Origin: an uncultured Verrucomicrobiae bacterium
Lineage (GTDB): Bacteria > Verrucomicrobiota > Verrucomicrobiia > Limisphaerales > AAA164-E04
DNA: 64,000 nucleotides
Direction of reading: 5' to 3'
Assembly (NCBI GenBank): GCA_951813855.1
Contig: OX638380.1
Coordinates: 3,116,876-3,180,875 of the forward strand
The position numbers and the translations under genes are program-made. A model generated the notes under the pieces. That model worked only from the letters and a program-made list of their open reading frames with translations, ran no database searches and was not told the DNA's origin. Shown in pieces: positions 9,721 through 19,562 of this stretch; the stretch's first letter is position 1; every line of letters starts with the position of its first letter.

Positions 9721-10475
9721 AACCGAGCGGCGATCGAGCGTTCACCTTGCTGGAATTGCTGACGGTTCTGGCCGTAATCTCGATACTGGCTTCGTTGCTT
9801 TGGTCGGCGGTCGGAAACGTCCGGGAAATGGCCAAGGGAGTACAGTGCTTGTCCCATCTCAGGCAATTGGGGATCGCGGCGCAGCTTTACTGGGGCGAGC
9901 ACGATCAATTAGCTTTTCCTTACTTGGCGGCGCAATCGGAGCGAGGGCAAATCTATTGGTTCGGCTGGTTGGAGACAGAACGCGAAGGGCACCGGCGTTT
10001 CGATCTCGAACGAGGCTCTTTGTGGCCTTATTTGCAGGGCCGGGGAATCGAGCGATGCTCGGCTTTCGATTATCGCCATCCCCGGTACAAGAGAAAGGCT
10101 CAGGGAGCTTCCTGGGGGTTCGGTTATAATCTGCATTTGTCGTCGAGCGGCGCGTATCTTCCGACGCCCGAAACCAAGGGAGTGCCGATCAGCGGAATTC
10201 GGCAACCGGCGCAGATTGCTCTATTCGCCGACGCGGCTCAGATCAACGATTTTCAGCCTCCGGCCAGCACCGCTAATCCGATGGTGGAGGAATTCTATTA
10301 CGTCAACGATGGGGGGCCTCAATACGCCAACGGTCATTTTCGACACCGGCGCCGGGCGAATCTCGTTTTCGTGGACGGGCACGCTGCCGCGCTCGGTTGG
10401 GCTCCGGGGAGTCGGGATCGGCGATTGCCGGAATGGCATATCGCTCGGGTTCCTCGGGAAAATCTGATTCCCTGA
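9717..10475 (+). CDS. Type II/IV pseudopilin-like protein with N-terminal methylation motif
   Basis: 252 residues. The N-terminus has a short basic leader followed by FTLLELLTVLAVISILASLL, a prepilin cleavage/methylation motif (cleavage before F, glutamate at +5, hydrophobic helix). The C-terminal part carries HFRHRRRANLVFVDGH, the HxxxxN-FxDGH type signature of pseudopilin-like proteins expanded in Verrucomicrobiota, Lentisphaerota and Planctomycetota. It is made at the inner membrane and processed by a prepilin peptidase. Start overlaps the stop of the preceding secreted protein (ATGA), so the two may be exported or displayed together. The rest of the secretion apparatus is not in the window. 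Confidence 0.8.
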   Translation: MKPSGDRAFTLLELLTVLAVISILASLLWSAVGNVREMAKGVQCLSHLRQLGIAAQLYWGEHDQLAFPYLAAQSERGQIYWFGWLETEREGHRRFDLERGSLWPYLQGRGIERCSAFDYRHPRYKRKAQGASWGFGYNLHLSSSGAYLPTPETKGVPISGIRQPAQIALFADAAQINDFQPPASTANPMVEEFYYVNDGGPQYANGHFRHRRRANLVFVDGHAAALGWAPGSRDRRLPEWHIARVPRENLIP

Positions 10476-10704
10476 GGCGGGACAGGTTCCGGCAGGGCAG
10501 GGAGTCTCGGTTCACTGATCGGATCAAGCCGGGAAATACCGGATCGAATTCGGCTGAGCCGTCTTTCGCGATTCCAAGTGCGATAACCTTAACCCCGAAT
10601 CGCCTTAACCCCGAATCGCTAGGCGCCATTAATCAGGAGTGGTTGCTCCGAAAGTACCGGCAAGTTGCCTTCGCGTTTCCAGGGCCAACGCTTCGATTGT
10701 CAGT

Positions 10705-11946
10705 TTACCGTTTTTGAGCCATATTTCCCAGCGTCTGTTGCACTTCTTTCTGGACCATGACTTGAAGTTCGCTTACGTTTTGGCCGAATGTTGCCAGCAG
10801 GCTGTCGTGAAGCCATGGCGGTTTTTCGTTTTCCTCCGGGGTGCGGGAAGATTGACTCGAGAGTTGCGACTACTCGGCGACGTCCCGAGTGACCCTATCA
10901 TTGGTGGGGGACAAAAGATTAAATAAATTTGAGGTTAGCACTTGATCGGCCCGGCGGTTATGGGGGGCACTCAGGTTCCCGGTTACTTTCAGCTTTGATT
11001 CCGATAATTCGAGCAGGATGAGTTGACATTGTTCTTCAGGCAAATCTGCGGCGCCGATAACGGTCAAAGGAGCGTGGGTAGTTGCGACGAATTAAATCCC
11101 CGGGAATATTTCGGCGAGTTGTTTTGCGATCGTTAGTTGCCAGGAGGGATGCAAATGATTTTCGAGCTTGTCGATCAGAACGATACCCTTCACTTCGGTG
11201 GAGAACTCGCTTTTGGTGTGGAGCAACGACCTACTGAGCAAATCGCAAATCACGGCAATGGTGGTGAGATATTCCTCACCCAAAGCCTTCAGAGGCACAG
11301 ATTTCCCCCAAGGCCCGCTGACTTTGAGACCGGTTACGGTTAGCGACGTCGATCCTTGCGGGAGATTTAACGCTTGATCGACGAGCTTGAGCAATTCCGG
11401 TTGGGTGATTTTTTCGGTTTGGATGACTCGATAGAGCGCCGTTTCAGGATTCTGGAGTCGGGCTTCATAGTTGAACAGCGAATACATCGAGTCGATCAAG
11501 CGGGATTTTTTGAATGCCTCGTTGCCAATCGTCCGCATGGCAGCTCCATATCCGCAGGCGAAAAGTTCCGATCTTGATAAATTCTGGGGATTGGTTGTCT
11601 GGTCGATTGCTTCGCAGCCATCTTTGGTTTGACGAAAAGTTGTTTTGATTTGGCAGGTTTTGGCCGGTTCCGTGTTAGCGAGGAGATTGATCTCGATTGT
11701 GGCCGTCTTGCAGCCGGAACGAATGAGGTTTCCCGGCATTTTCATCAACAGGCCAGACGACTCGGTGGCGTTGCAAAGCCCCAGGGCGATGATCCGGAGC
11801 AGACTCGTTTTACCGGTGCCGTTGTTTCCGAGTATCAGGTTCCACCCGGCATTCCTTTGGTCTGACGACGGAACTCGTAGCTCTATTACCGTTTCCCCTG
11901 GGAAACACAGCAAATCCACTATTTTCAGGCTGGAAATATAGAGCAT
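10705..11946 (-). pseudogene. Broken AAA-family ATPase (ABC/OLD-like, AAA_21 type)
   Basis: One reading frame covers the whole interval, but it is cut by two in-frame stops, TAA at 11092-11094 and TAG at 10870-10872. The upstream part (284 residues) has a Walker A GNNGTGKTS near residue 42 and ends IVLIDKLENHLHPSWQ...IFPGI. After the first stop the same frame continues FVATTHAPLTVIGA, the H-loop region expected next. After the second stop it continues for about 55 codons to MAQKR. The Walker B reads IDKLEN where the family has IDE, so the catalytic glutamate is replaced by lysine. Related single-gene or two-gene ATPases often occur in defence loci. No effector partner is visible. Confidence 0.8.
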
Positions 11947-12673
11947 CGCACTTTTTTAGCTATTTAATGCGGGAATCAAGTTCTGAGTCTCTAATCCTAC
12001 CCGCTCTCGTCCGGTTGGTTTATGGGGTTTGGTATGGTTTGTCACTGGGAAAATGCCGTTAATTCGATTTGCGCTTTCGCGCTCTGGCACCGGTCGGACT
12101 TTAGCGGCGTCCCATTTGATATCAGGCTTTGCCGCGGAATAAACGAAGTTCGACGAATTTCCCAGGCTCGATTTCGTGCGATGCTATTAGTGAAACGAGG
12201 TGGAACTAAAGTCACTTTCCGTCAAGGAGTCGCAATCCAGTAAATGGAGCCTGGGAACGATTCCAATCCAGAGGGATGCAGGGATTACATTTCGAATCGT
12301 CGCTCCAGAACAAAAACACCGGCATCGATTCCGGCCCTAGCTTTTTCCCGAGCTCGTCGCCGATTGACGGCCCCGAACAGGGTTTCAAAAATGCCGAACG
12401 TTTTCGGCTGGGAGTGCTAGTTCGAATTCGTTGAACGCTTCCGGACGGTCGTTTTTCCGAAAACGAAATGCACCGGAAGCTTCGCCGCCGAGTTCGTCGC
12501 GAACGGCACGGAATCGGCTGCTCTGTGGTTCCGGATTCGGGAACTTCCGGCGGCAAATCCCTTCCGGACTCAGATCAAGACCGTTGTTGAAAGGAGTTTG
12601 GGGAAAGTAACCCGCCACAGGAATCAGCGATTCGTTGCTTTTCCGATCGAATTTTGTTAGGCGTTCAAGAGCG
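11947..12673. other. Intergenic region without recognisable gene
   Basis: About 730 bp between the dead ATPase and the CotH gene. Open frames on both strands look like shadows with no family resemblance. No tRNA or clear terminator is seen. Confidence 0.5.
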
Positions 12674-14824
12674 ATGATGTCGAATTTGTTCCGGTTGGCG
12701 TTATTTTTGGTTGTCCTGTTTTCGAGGCCCATCGCCGTGGGGGAAACGGTCATCAACGAACTGATGTACCATCCTCCGGGGGATTCGGACGATTTGCAGT
12801 ACGTCGAACTGCATAACCCCGGAGAACAGGGCGTCAATCTGGGCGGCTGGAAACTGGGCGGCGGCGTTCGATTCGAATTTCCGTCAGGAACCGAGTTAGC
12901 TCCGGGAGGTTATTTGGTCGTGGCCAGGAATCCCCCGGCCTTGATCGCGCACTACCGCCTTGACGGAGCGGTTCTCGGCGAACTCAAGGGGCGGCTCAGC
13001 TATCGGGGCGAATCCGTGGTTCTCGTTGACGAAACCGGTCGCCGGGTCGATCGGGTGGCGTATCGGGACCGGGGAGATTGGCCTCGCGCCCCGGACGGCT
13101 ATTCGGCTTCGTTGGAACGGATCAATCCCCTGAGCTCTGGAGAATCGCCTTCGAACTGGGCCAGTTCGATGTTGCAAGACCGCTTGATCGCCGCCGGCAC
13201 GCCGGGACGGCAGAACGACGTTTATGCCGCCGACGATCCGCCTTGGCTCCTCGGGTTTTCCGTTCAGCCCGAATGGCCGGCTCCGGGGCAGCCGATACGG
13301 ATCAGTTGCCGGGGGAATCATGCGCTCGGCGTCAAATCGGCTACTGTGTTATATCGGACGGCGAGCGCCGGCGAGGAGGAGAATCCCCGATCTTTGCCGC
13401 TCACCCGGACGCAAGACCGCTTCGAGGGAGAACTGCCCGGTGAAGCGGCAGGCAGCTTGCTTCGATGGCAAATCCTGTTGGAGGGCAACAACGGGGAACA
13501 ACGGGTCTTTCCTTCGGATCAGGAACCTCGACCGGCCTTTAGCGTCTATGTCGACGAGCGTCCGTCGGTTCCTCCGATCGGATTGGGAAAAGTCGTCAAC
13601 GTGGGGGAACTGGAACCGCAGGTCGATCGGTTTTTTCGGTCTGAAGGCGAATCGGCTCCGGAACCCAGTCGCGGTAATTCGGCCTTTATTTTTTATCCGG
13701 GCGACGGTGCGGAACCGGCGTTATTCGACTTCATCCGGTGCACGCCGAGACGAGGCGGATTCAAACTGAGATTTCACGCCGATCGGCGCTGGAACGAAAT
13801 GTCGGTCGTCAATTTTCTGTCGGAAGGTTATTCCGGATTCCGTTCCGGCCGTTCTTCCGGCGCCACCTCCGATTTTCTGGTCCGCCGGTTATTGTCGGGC
13901 AAGGAACGTTATAAGCTTTCGGAACATCTTTCCTACGAATTGTATCGCCGCGTCGGGATCCCGGCGCCCCGGTCCGGATATCACCGGATCGTCATGGACG
14001 GTCAACCGGTCGGCTACCTGCTTACGGTCGAACAGGTCAATCGGACGTTTCTGAAAAATATCGGTCGCGACCCCGACGGCAATCTCTACAAGCTCCTGTG
14101 GTACGGGCGAGGGGTTGTGGAACAACACGAGAAGAAGACCAACCGCCACGAAGGCTACGAAGACATTCTGGAAGCGATCTCAGGCCTTGCTCGCGTACGG
14201 GGCAAGGAAAGGTGGCAATTTATCGATCGGCATTTCAACGCTTCCCAATTCGTCGACTATTACGCCGTGAACATGTGCCTTTCCAATTGGGACGGCTTCT
14301 TCAACAACTACTTCGCCTATCACGATCGGGAAGGGAGCGGCAAATGGGAGATTTATCCCTGGGACACCGACAAGACTTGGGGCGATTACGACGGCAGTTC
14401 CCAGAAGTACGATTGGTATGATTTTCCGTTGACCTCGGGCATGGCCGGCGATCGTCCGAAATCTACCGGCCGGTTCAGTTTTTTCCGGAGCGCCAGTCCG
14501 TTCGGAGGCGAACCGTGGTGGCGGCCGCCCGGATATTTTTCAGGCCCCATGCTGGTCAATTCGACCTTTCGGTACCGGTTTCTCCAACGGCTGGAAGTGT
14601 TTTGCCAGACGATCTTTACCGAAAAACTGTTTATCCCCATCATCGACGAATTGGAAGAACGGCTCGAACCGGAAGTTCGCTATCGGGCCGAATTGAAAGG
14701 GGTGAACGTCGAGGCGGCGGAACAGGCCTTTTCCGAGGATATCGAATCGTTCCGACGGCAAGTGCGCCAACGTCGCGATTTCATTTTGGGAGAGCTCGAA
14801 AAACTCGGTCAGGAAAATCCCTGA
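12674..14824 (+). CDS. Secreted lamin-tail/CotH kinase-like protein
   Basis: 716 residues from the ATG at 12674. A hydrophobic signal sequence (LFRLALFLVVLF) ends near residue 22. Residues about 25-160 form a lamin-tail domain (VINELMYHPPG, YVELHNPG, LGGWKLGGGVRFEFP, GGYLVVARNP). From about 340 the CotH domain follows: KLRFHADRRWNEM, LSYELYRRVGIPAPR, GYLLTVEQVN, SNWDGFFNNYFAYHD and WDTDKTWGDYD. The domain order is standard for secreted PVC-group proteins. CotH proteins are atypical kinases that phosphorylate secreted or coat proteins in Bacillus; activity here is unknown. The gene stands alone. Confidence 0.85.
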   Translation: MMSNLFRLALFLVVLFSRPIAVGETVINELMYHPPGDSDDLQYVELHNPGEQGVNLGGWKLGGGVRFEFPSGTELAPGGYLVVARNPPALIAHYRLDGAVLGELKGRLSYRGESVVLVDETGRRVDRVAYRDRGDWPRAPDGYSASLERINPLSSGESPSNWASSMLQDRLIAAGTPGRQNDVYAADDPPWLLGFSVQPEWPAPGQPIRISCRGNHALGVKSATVLYRTASAGEEENPRSLPLTRTQDRFEGELPGEAAGSLLRWQILLEGNNGEQRVFPSDQEPRPAFSVYVDERPSVPPIGLGKVVNVGELEPQVDRFFRSEGESAPEPSRGNSAFIFYPGDGAEPALFDFIRCTPRRGGFKLRFHADRRWNEMSVVNFLSEGYSGFRSGRSSGATSDFLVRRLLSGKERYKLSEHLSYELYRRVGIPAPRSGYHRIVMDGQPVGYLLTVEQVNRTFLKNIGRDPDGNLYKLLWYGRGVVEQHEKKTNRHEGYEDILEAISGLARVRGKERWQFIDRHFNASQFVDYYAVNMCLSNWDGFFNNYFAYHDREGSGKWEIYPWDTDKTWGDYDGSSQKYDWYDFPLTSGMAGDRPKSTGRFSFFRSASPFGGEPWWRPPGYFSGPMLVNSTFRYRFLQRLEVFCQTIFTEKLFIPIIDELEERLEPEVRYRAELKGVNVEAAEQAFSEDIESFRRQVRQRRDFILGELEKLGQENP

Positions 14825-14971
14825 CCCGCAAAAAACGGCGTTCGGATCGACCGTGGCTCGGGTTGCGCTTCTGGGAGGTGTCATTGCGGTTCAGGAGGTC
14901 ATAACCGACTGGAACGGGATTTATTATATTGAGTAATCTCCGGACGGCGGTACACTCCCCGGCTCGAGACG

Positions 14972-15436
14972 ATGATTCTTTGGGGAAAATTGCTGTTGGC
15001 GATATTGACGGGGTTGATTCTGGTCGCCTTGCTGTGGTTCCGTTACGGACGGGACCCGCTCTGCTGGAGTTGTTGCCTGCTGTACGCGATCAATTCCTTG
15101 GGTCGGGATTACTGGGGATGGAGCGGCTTCAGCGCTTCCTATCTGAACGATTTTCTGCTTATTCCTTGCGCCTTGCCTTTGATACTCTGGATGCATCGCC
15201 ATTGGGGATGGCGTTCCGTTTCGGCCCCGCCGACGATCGCCGAAACCGGCGGTCATCTTTTGGTGTGGTCGCTAGTGGCCGAGGGTTGGGGACCGACGTG
15301 GTTTGCCGGAGCCGTGAGGGATCCTTGGGATCTGTTGGCCTATAGTCTGGGAGCGGCGGCGGCGATGGTTTGGTGGCATCGGGACCGGTGGCGGGGACGG
15401 CTGGGCGTATGGTGGTTCAACAGCGAGAAGATATGA
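14972..15436 (+). CDS. Small multi-pass membrane protein, first gene of the cyclase operon
   Basis: 154 residues with four or five hydrophobic segments (LLLAILTGLILVALLWF, DFLLIPCALPLILWM, WDLLAYSLGAAAAMVWW). The ending DPWDLLAYSLGA recalls VanZ-like and other small membrane proteins, but I cannot assign a family. Its stop overlaps the next start in ATGA at 15433-15436. The strict coupling to a DCC protein and a triterpene cyclase suggests a role at the membrane in the same process. Confidence 0.65.
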   Translation: MILWGKLLLAILTGLILVALLWFRYGRDPLCWSCCLLYAINSLGRDYWGWSGFSASYLNDFLLIPCALPLILWMHRHWGWRSVSAPPTIAETGGHLLVWSLVAEGWGPTWFAGAVRDPWDLLAYSLGAAAAMVWWHRDRWRGRLGVWWFNSEKI

Positions 15437-15867
15437 ACGAGACGGCAGTTCTCCAGGAACGCCATGTGGTGCTCTACGACGGCGATTGTCCCATGTGCGT
15501 GTTTCAAATGCGCCTGTTGACTTGGCTGGACTGGTTCCATGTCATCGAGTTGCTGCCGATCGCCAAGGCTCGAAAGGACGGATTGGCTCCAGGCATCGCT
15601 CGGGAAGATTTGCTGGAAGCGATTCATTGCCTGACCCGGGATGGCCGGATTTACCGTGGAGCCAGGTGCCTTCGTTTCGTCGGTCTGAGAATGCCGCTTC
15701 TGGCGCCTCTTTCCCTGTTCCTTTGGTTGCCGGGAGTCATTTGGGTGGCGGAAATCGTTTATGGGGTCATTAGCCGGAATCGGCATTTGCTGAGTCGATG
15801 GTTTGGCTGTCGCGGGGCTTGCACGATTATGCCGGAGAGACGACCTGGCCGGAAACCGGGGGAATGA
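15433..15867 (+). CDS. DCC-family (DUF393) thiol-disulfide oxidoreductase-like protein
   Basis: 144 residues from the ATG at 15433. It has the DCC signature VVLYDGDCPMC with a CxxC-like pair absent (single cysteine in GDCPMC plus C), then a thioredoxin-like fold pattern and a hydrophobic segment near residues 95-115 (LLAPLSLFLWLPGV). A late CxxxC (GCRGACTIMP) is near the end. Members of the family are presumed redox proteins without a well-defined substrate. Both ends overlap neighbours by ATGA, so translation is coupled to the membrane protein before and the cyclase after. Confidence 0.78.
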   Translation: MNETAVLQERHVVLYDGDCPMCVFQMRLLTWLDWFHVIELLPIAKARKDGLAPGIAREDLLEAIHCLTRDGRIYRGARCLRFVGLRMPLLAPLSLFLWLPGVIWVAEIVYGVISRNRHLLSRWFGCRGACTIMPERRPGRKPGE

Positions 15868-17765
15868 GTCCGGAAATACGGGTCAGGACCCAAGCCGCTT
15901 TCGAAAAAGTAAGCTCTGCGTTGCTGGCCCAACGCAAACCTTCAGGTCATTGGGAGGGCGAATTAAGCAGTTCACCGTTGTCGACGGCAGTGGCGGTGAC
16001 CGCCTTGGTCCAGATGGAACGTCATTTCTCACCTGGCACGCTTCGTTTCGCGGCAACAGTGGCCCGGGGCCTGGAATGGATCGTGCGGCATATCAATCCC
16101 GACGGCGGCTGGGGCGACACCGATCGCAGCCGGAGCAATCTCAGCACGACCGTGCTGTGCTGGTCGGCGCTCAATCTGGTTTCTCACGAGGGCCGGGAGG
16201 CTTGGGGAGCGGCGGTCGAAAGATCGGAACGTTGGCTGACCGAACAGATCGGCAGTTTGGAACCGGCGCTGCTTGCCGAAGCTTTGACGCGGCGTTATGG
16301 CCAAGACAGCACTTTCGCCGTGCCCATTTTGACCCTGGCGGCTTTGGCCGGAAGGTTGGGGCGAGGACCGTCCGCTTGGCGCTGGGTCAGACCGTTGCCG
16401 TTCGAATTAGCGGCTTTTCCACCCAGTTGGTATGCCGCGTTGCGGTTGCCGGTGGTGAGTTACGCTTTGCCGGCATTGATCGCCATGGGGATCGCTCGGC
16501 ACACCTATCTCCCGCCGAAAAGTTTTTTTCCGCGGACTTTCCGTTCTTCTTTTCGAAGAAAAAGCCTGTCCGTGTTGCAAGCGATCCAACCCGAGAACGG
16601 CGGTTTTTTGGAAGCGGCGCCGTTGACCGGATTCGTGGCGATGAGTTTGGCCGCCAGTCGGTTGGCCGAACATCCGGTTACTATCAAGGCGATCGATTTT
16701 CTGATGCGGTCCGTGCGCGAAGACGGCAGTTGGGCCATTGATACCAATTTGAACCATTGGGTGACGACTCTGTCGGTCAACGCGTTGGCCGATCGGGGTT
16801 TGAGCGGCCTCGACGAAGAGGAACGAAACGACACGGCCCAGTGGATCCGGCGAGTGCAGTGTTTGGTTCGTCATCCCTATACGCAGGCGGCTCCCGGAGG
16901 CTGGGCCTGGACGGATCAACCCGGAGGGGTGCCGGACGCCGACGACACCTCCGGCGCGTTACTGGCCCTGCGGTTGTTGGGCAAGGGTACCTATCGCGAA
17001 CGGCACGCGGCGGCGGATGGAAGCGGTTGGTTGTGCGGATTGCAAAATCGCGACGGCGGGATACCGACCTTTTGCCGGGGATGGGGAAGGATGCCTTTCG
17101 ACCGGAGCAGCGAAGATATCACGGCGCACGCCTTGCGCGCTTGGACGGCCTGGCTTCCGCAGTTCGAGGGGAAATTCCTCAGGCGGGCCCGGCGCGGCCG
17201 GAAGCGGGCGTTGAAATATTTGCTGCGGCGGCAACAGGGCGACGGCAGTTGGACTCCGCTTTGGTTCGGCAACGAGGAAGTGTCCGGAGAAGCCAATCCC
17301 CTGTACGGGACGGCGCGAGTGTTGTCGGCTTTGCTGGAACTTCCTGCCGAGGAAAGCCGACGGACGTCGCCGGCCGTCAAGCAGGCCATGCATTGGATCG
17401 CGCTCAATCAGAATCCCGACGGCGGGTGGGGCGGCGCTTTCGGCGCCTCCTCTTCGGTCGAGGAAACGGCGTTGGGGTTGGAGTCGCTGTTGCTGGGCTT
17501 GAAAACCGAGACCGGAGTGGAACCGGAGCCTTGGTTGCTCAACGCGGTCGAAAAGGGATTGGCGTGGTTGCTGACGAAGCTCGAGGCCAACGACGATCTT
17601 GCGGCCCGTCCAATCGGATTTTATTTCGCGAAATTGTGGTATTACGAAAAGTTGTATCCGTTGATTTTCGCCGCGGGAGCCTTGCGCCGGGCTTTGGAAT
17701 ACGGCGAAGCGGCGGCCGGAGACGAGCCGGAAACCGCTGCAGGCTCGGCCGGAGATTCCGATTAA
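15864..17765 (+). CDS. shc: Squalene-hopene cyclase family triterpene cyclase
   Basis: 633 residues from the ATG at 15864 (ATGA overlap with the DCC gene). The acid motif is DADDT (D358, D360, D361), the site that protonates the terminal double bond of squalene. QW-type repeats recur: NPDGGWGDT, NGGFLEAAP, REDGSWAID, QGDGSWTPLWFG and NPDGGWGGAF. The C-terminus PIGFYFAKLWYYEKLYP is typical of the family. Length matches known cyclases. The expected role is cyclisation of squalene to hopene or a related triterpene at the inner membrane. Hopanoid accessory genes (hpnC, hpnD, hpnE, hpnH) are not in the window, so the exact product is open. Confidence 0.85.
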   Translation: MSPEIRVRTQAAFEKVSSALLAQRKPSGHWEGELSSSPLSTAVAVTALVQMERHFSPGTLRFAATVARGLEWIVRHINPDGGWGDTDRSRSNLSTTVLCWSALNLVSHEGREAWGAAVERSERWLTEQIGSLEPALLAEALTRRYGQDSTFAVPILTLAALAGRLGRGPSAWRWVRPLPFELAAFPPSWYAALRLPVVSYALPALIAMGIARHTYLPPKSFFPRTFRSSFRRKSLSVLQAIQPENGGFLEAAPLTGFVAMSLAASRLAEHPVTIKAIDFLMRSVREDGSWAIDTNLNHWVTTLSVNALADRGLSGLDEEERNDTAQWIRRVQCLVRHPYTQAAPGGWAWTDQPGGVPDADDTSGALLALRLLGKGTYRERHAAADGSGWLCGLQNRDGGIPTFCRGWGRMPFDRSSEDITAHALRAWTAWLPQFEGKFLRRARRGRKRALKYLLRRQQGDGSWTPLWFGNEEVSGEANPLYGTARVLSALLELPAEESRRTSPAVKQAMHWIALNQNPDGGWGGAFGASSSVEETALGLESLLLGLKTETGVEPEPWLLNAVEKGLAWLLTKLEANDDLAARPIGFYFAKLWYYEKLYPLIFAAGALRRALEYGEAAAGDEPETAAGSAGDSD

Positions 17766-17855
17766 AAATGCAACGTTTTCCGCGGCCGGCGGTCTAAAGG
17801 ACCGGTAGGTTAGGCTAAACTGTCCTTCGTTCCGGAAAGAGCCGGCGTAAATTTC

Positions 17856-19562
17856 TTGAATTACTTCAGTCATACGGTAACTGGCGTTTTCCGGCGGGGC
17901 GATCTCGGGGGACGGCTGATCGCAGGAACGTTGCTGTTGCTGTTCGCCGCTTGTTCCCCCGAGCGGTATCGCCAAGCGGCCGACCGGCAAGTGGCGACGA
18001 TTTTGGCCGAAAAAGCGGTCGACGTTCCCGGGTTCGATCCGGATTTTTCGATTCAGGCCATTCCGTTCGAGGAACTGGAAGGGCCGATTAATTCGTCGCC
18101 CGTTCCTGATTTTTTGGGCGAAGCCGGCGAGATCGAGACCGGGGCCCGGGTGATCGGTTTGGCGAAGGCGTTGGAATTGGCCACTCGGCACAACCGCAGT
18201 TATCAGAATACGAAGGAGGGCGTCTATCTGGACGCACTCGGACTCACTTTGGCCCGCTACCGTTTTACTCCCGTTTTTTCCGGAAGCGGTCAAATCAATC
18301 GGGAGGTCGTCAGGCAGGTGACCGAAGAAGTGGACGGGGTCACCGAAACGCAACACACGGTTCGCGTGCCGGGCGGGGGAAGACTGGGCGTCAACCAATT
18401 GGTGAGCAGCGGGGCGCGGTTGGCGGGCAGTTTTACCACGGATTTTTTGCGGTTTATTTTGGGGGGCGGCGGGACGCAACGGTCTTCCCGCTTGGTGGCC
18501 GATCTGTCGCAGCCGTTGTTGCGGGGGCGGGGCTATCGCGTGACCATGGAAGCGCTCACCCAGGCGGAGCGTAACGTGTTATACTCGTTACGGGATTTCG
18601 TTCGTTACCGGCAGGAATTCAGCGTCCGGGTGGCCTCGGCTTATTACCGCGTGTTGCTTAATCGCGAGTTGGCCAAAAACGCCTTCGAAGGGTTGCAGAA
18701 TTTTCGCCGCAACGCCGAGCAGGAGCGGGATTTGCAAAAGGAAGGTCGGCGGTCGCTTTCCCAGTTGGGGCAACTGGAACAGGCGGAATTGTCCGCCGAG
18801 AGCCAATGGATCAACGCCGTGCGCAACTATCGGCAGTCGCTGGACGATTACAAAGTGCGGCAATTGGGGATGTCGACTTCGGCGCCGATCGTGTTCGATA
18901 CGGCCGAGCTGGAGAAACTCGTGATCAGCCATCCCGAAATGGCCTTGGCCGAGGCGATCGAAATCGCGCTGGCTTCTCGGCTCGACTTGCACACCGTGCA
19001 CGACCAGGCCGAAGACGCCAAGCGCCGGGTGGAAGTGCAAAGCAATGCCTTGTTGCCGGACTTGGACGTGATTCTTTCGGGGCGGCTTTCGTCGCCGGCG
19101 AACGAACCGTTTTCGTTCGGGTTGGACGAGTCGCAGTGGAACGCCGGCTTGAACGTCGATTTGCCGTTCGATCGCCGCTCCGAGCGCAATGCCTACCGCA
19201 GCACCCTGATTCAATGGGAACGAGCTTTGCGGCAAGCGCAGTTGAGCAACGACGAGGTGCAACTGGAAGTGACCCAGACCTTGCGCAATCTGGATCAAGC
19301 CAAGCGGCAATACGAAATCAGTGAGGTCGGCGTCAAGTTGGGCAATCGCCGGGTGGAGGAAGAGGAGTTGCGCACGGAACTCGATTTGGGCACGGCTCGG
19401 GATTTGGTGGAGGCCCGTACCGATCTCATCAGCGCGCTCAATCAACGGACGTCCACGTTGGTCGATCATACGATCGCCCGGCTGGAATTCTGGAGCGCCT
19501 TGGGTATCTTACAGATCGAAGAAACGGGTAGTTGGATCGAACCCGATCATGAACAAGGATAA
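17856..19562 (+). CDS. TolC-family outer membrane efflux lipoprotein
   Basis: 568 residues from a TTG start preceded by GGAAAGAG. The N-terminus carries a hydrophobic stretch ending LLLLFAACSP, a probable lipoprotein signal with the cysteine near residue 33. The body shows two outer-membrane-efflux domains with long helical stretches (RYRQEFSVRVASAYYRVLLN, LRNLDQAKRQYEIS) and LALASRLDL. It is the outer membrane channel of a tripartite exporter. The stop overlaps the adaptor start by 14 bp, so channel, adaptor and permease form one operon. Confidence 0.85.
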   Translation: MNYFSHTVTGVFRRGDLGGRLIAGTLLLLFAACSPERYRQAADRQVATILAEKAVDVPGFDPDFSIQAIPFEELEGPINSSPVPDFLGEAGEIETGARVIGLAKALELATRHNRSYQNTKEGVYLDALGLTLARYRFTPVFSGSGQINREVVRQVTEEVDGVTETQHTVRVPGGGRLGVNQLVSSGARLAGSFTTDFLRFILGGGGTQRSSRLVADLSQPLLRGRGYRVTMEALTQAERNVLYSLRDFVRYRQEFSVRVASAYYRVLLNRELAKNAFEGLQNFRRNAEQERDLQKEGRRSLSQLGQLEQAELSAESQWINAVRNYRQSLDDYKVRQLGMSTSAPIVFDTAELEKLVISHPEMALAEAIEIALASRLDLHTVHDQAEDAKRRVEVQSNALLPDLDVILSGRLSSPANEPFSFGLDESQWNAGLNVDLPFDRRSERNAYRSTLIQWERALRQAQLSNDEVQLEVTQTLRNLDQAKRQYEISEVGVKLGNRRVEEEELRTELDLGTARDLVEARTDLISALNQRTSTLVDHTIARLEFWSALGILQIEETGSWIEPDHEQG

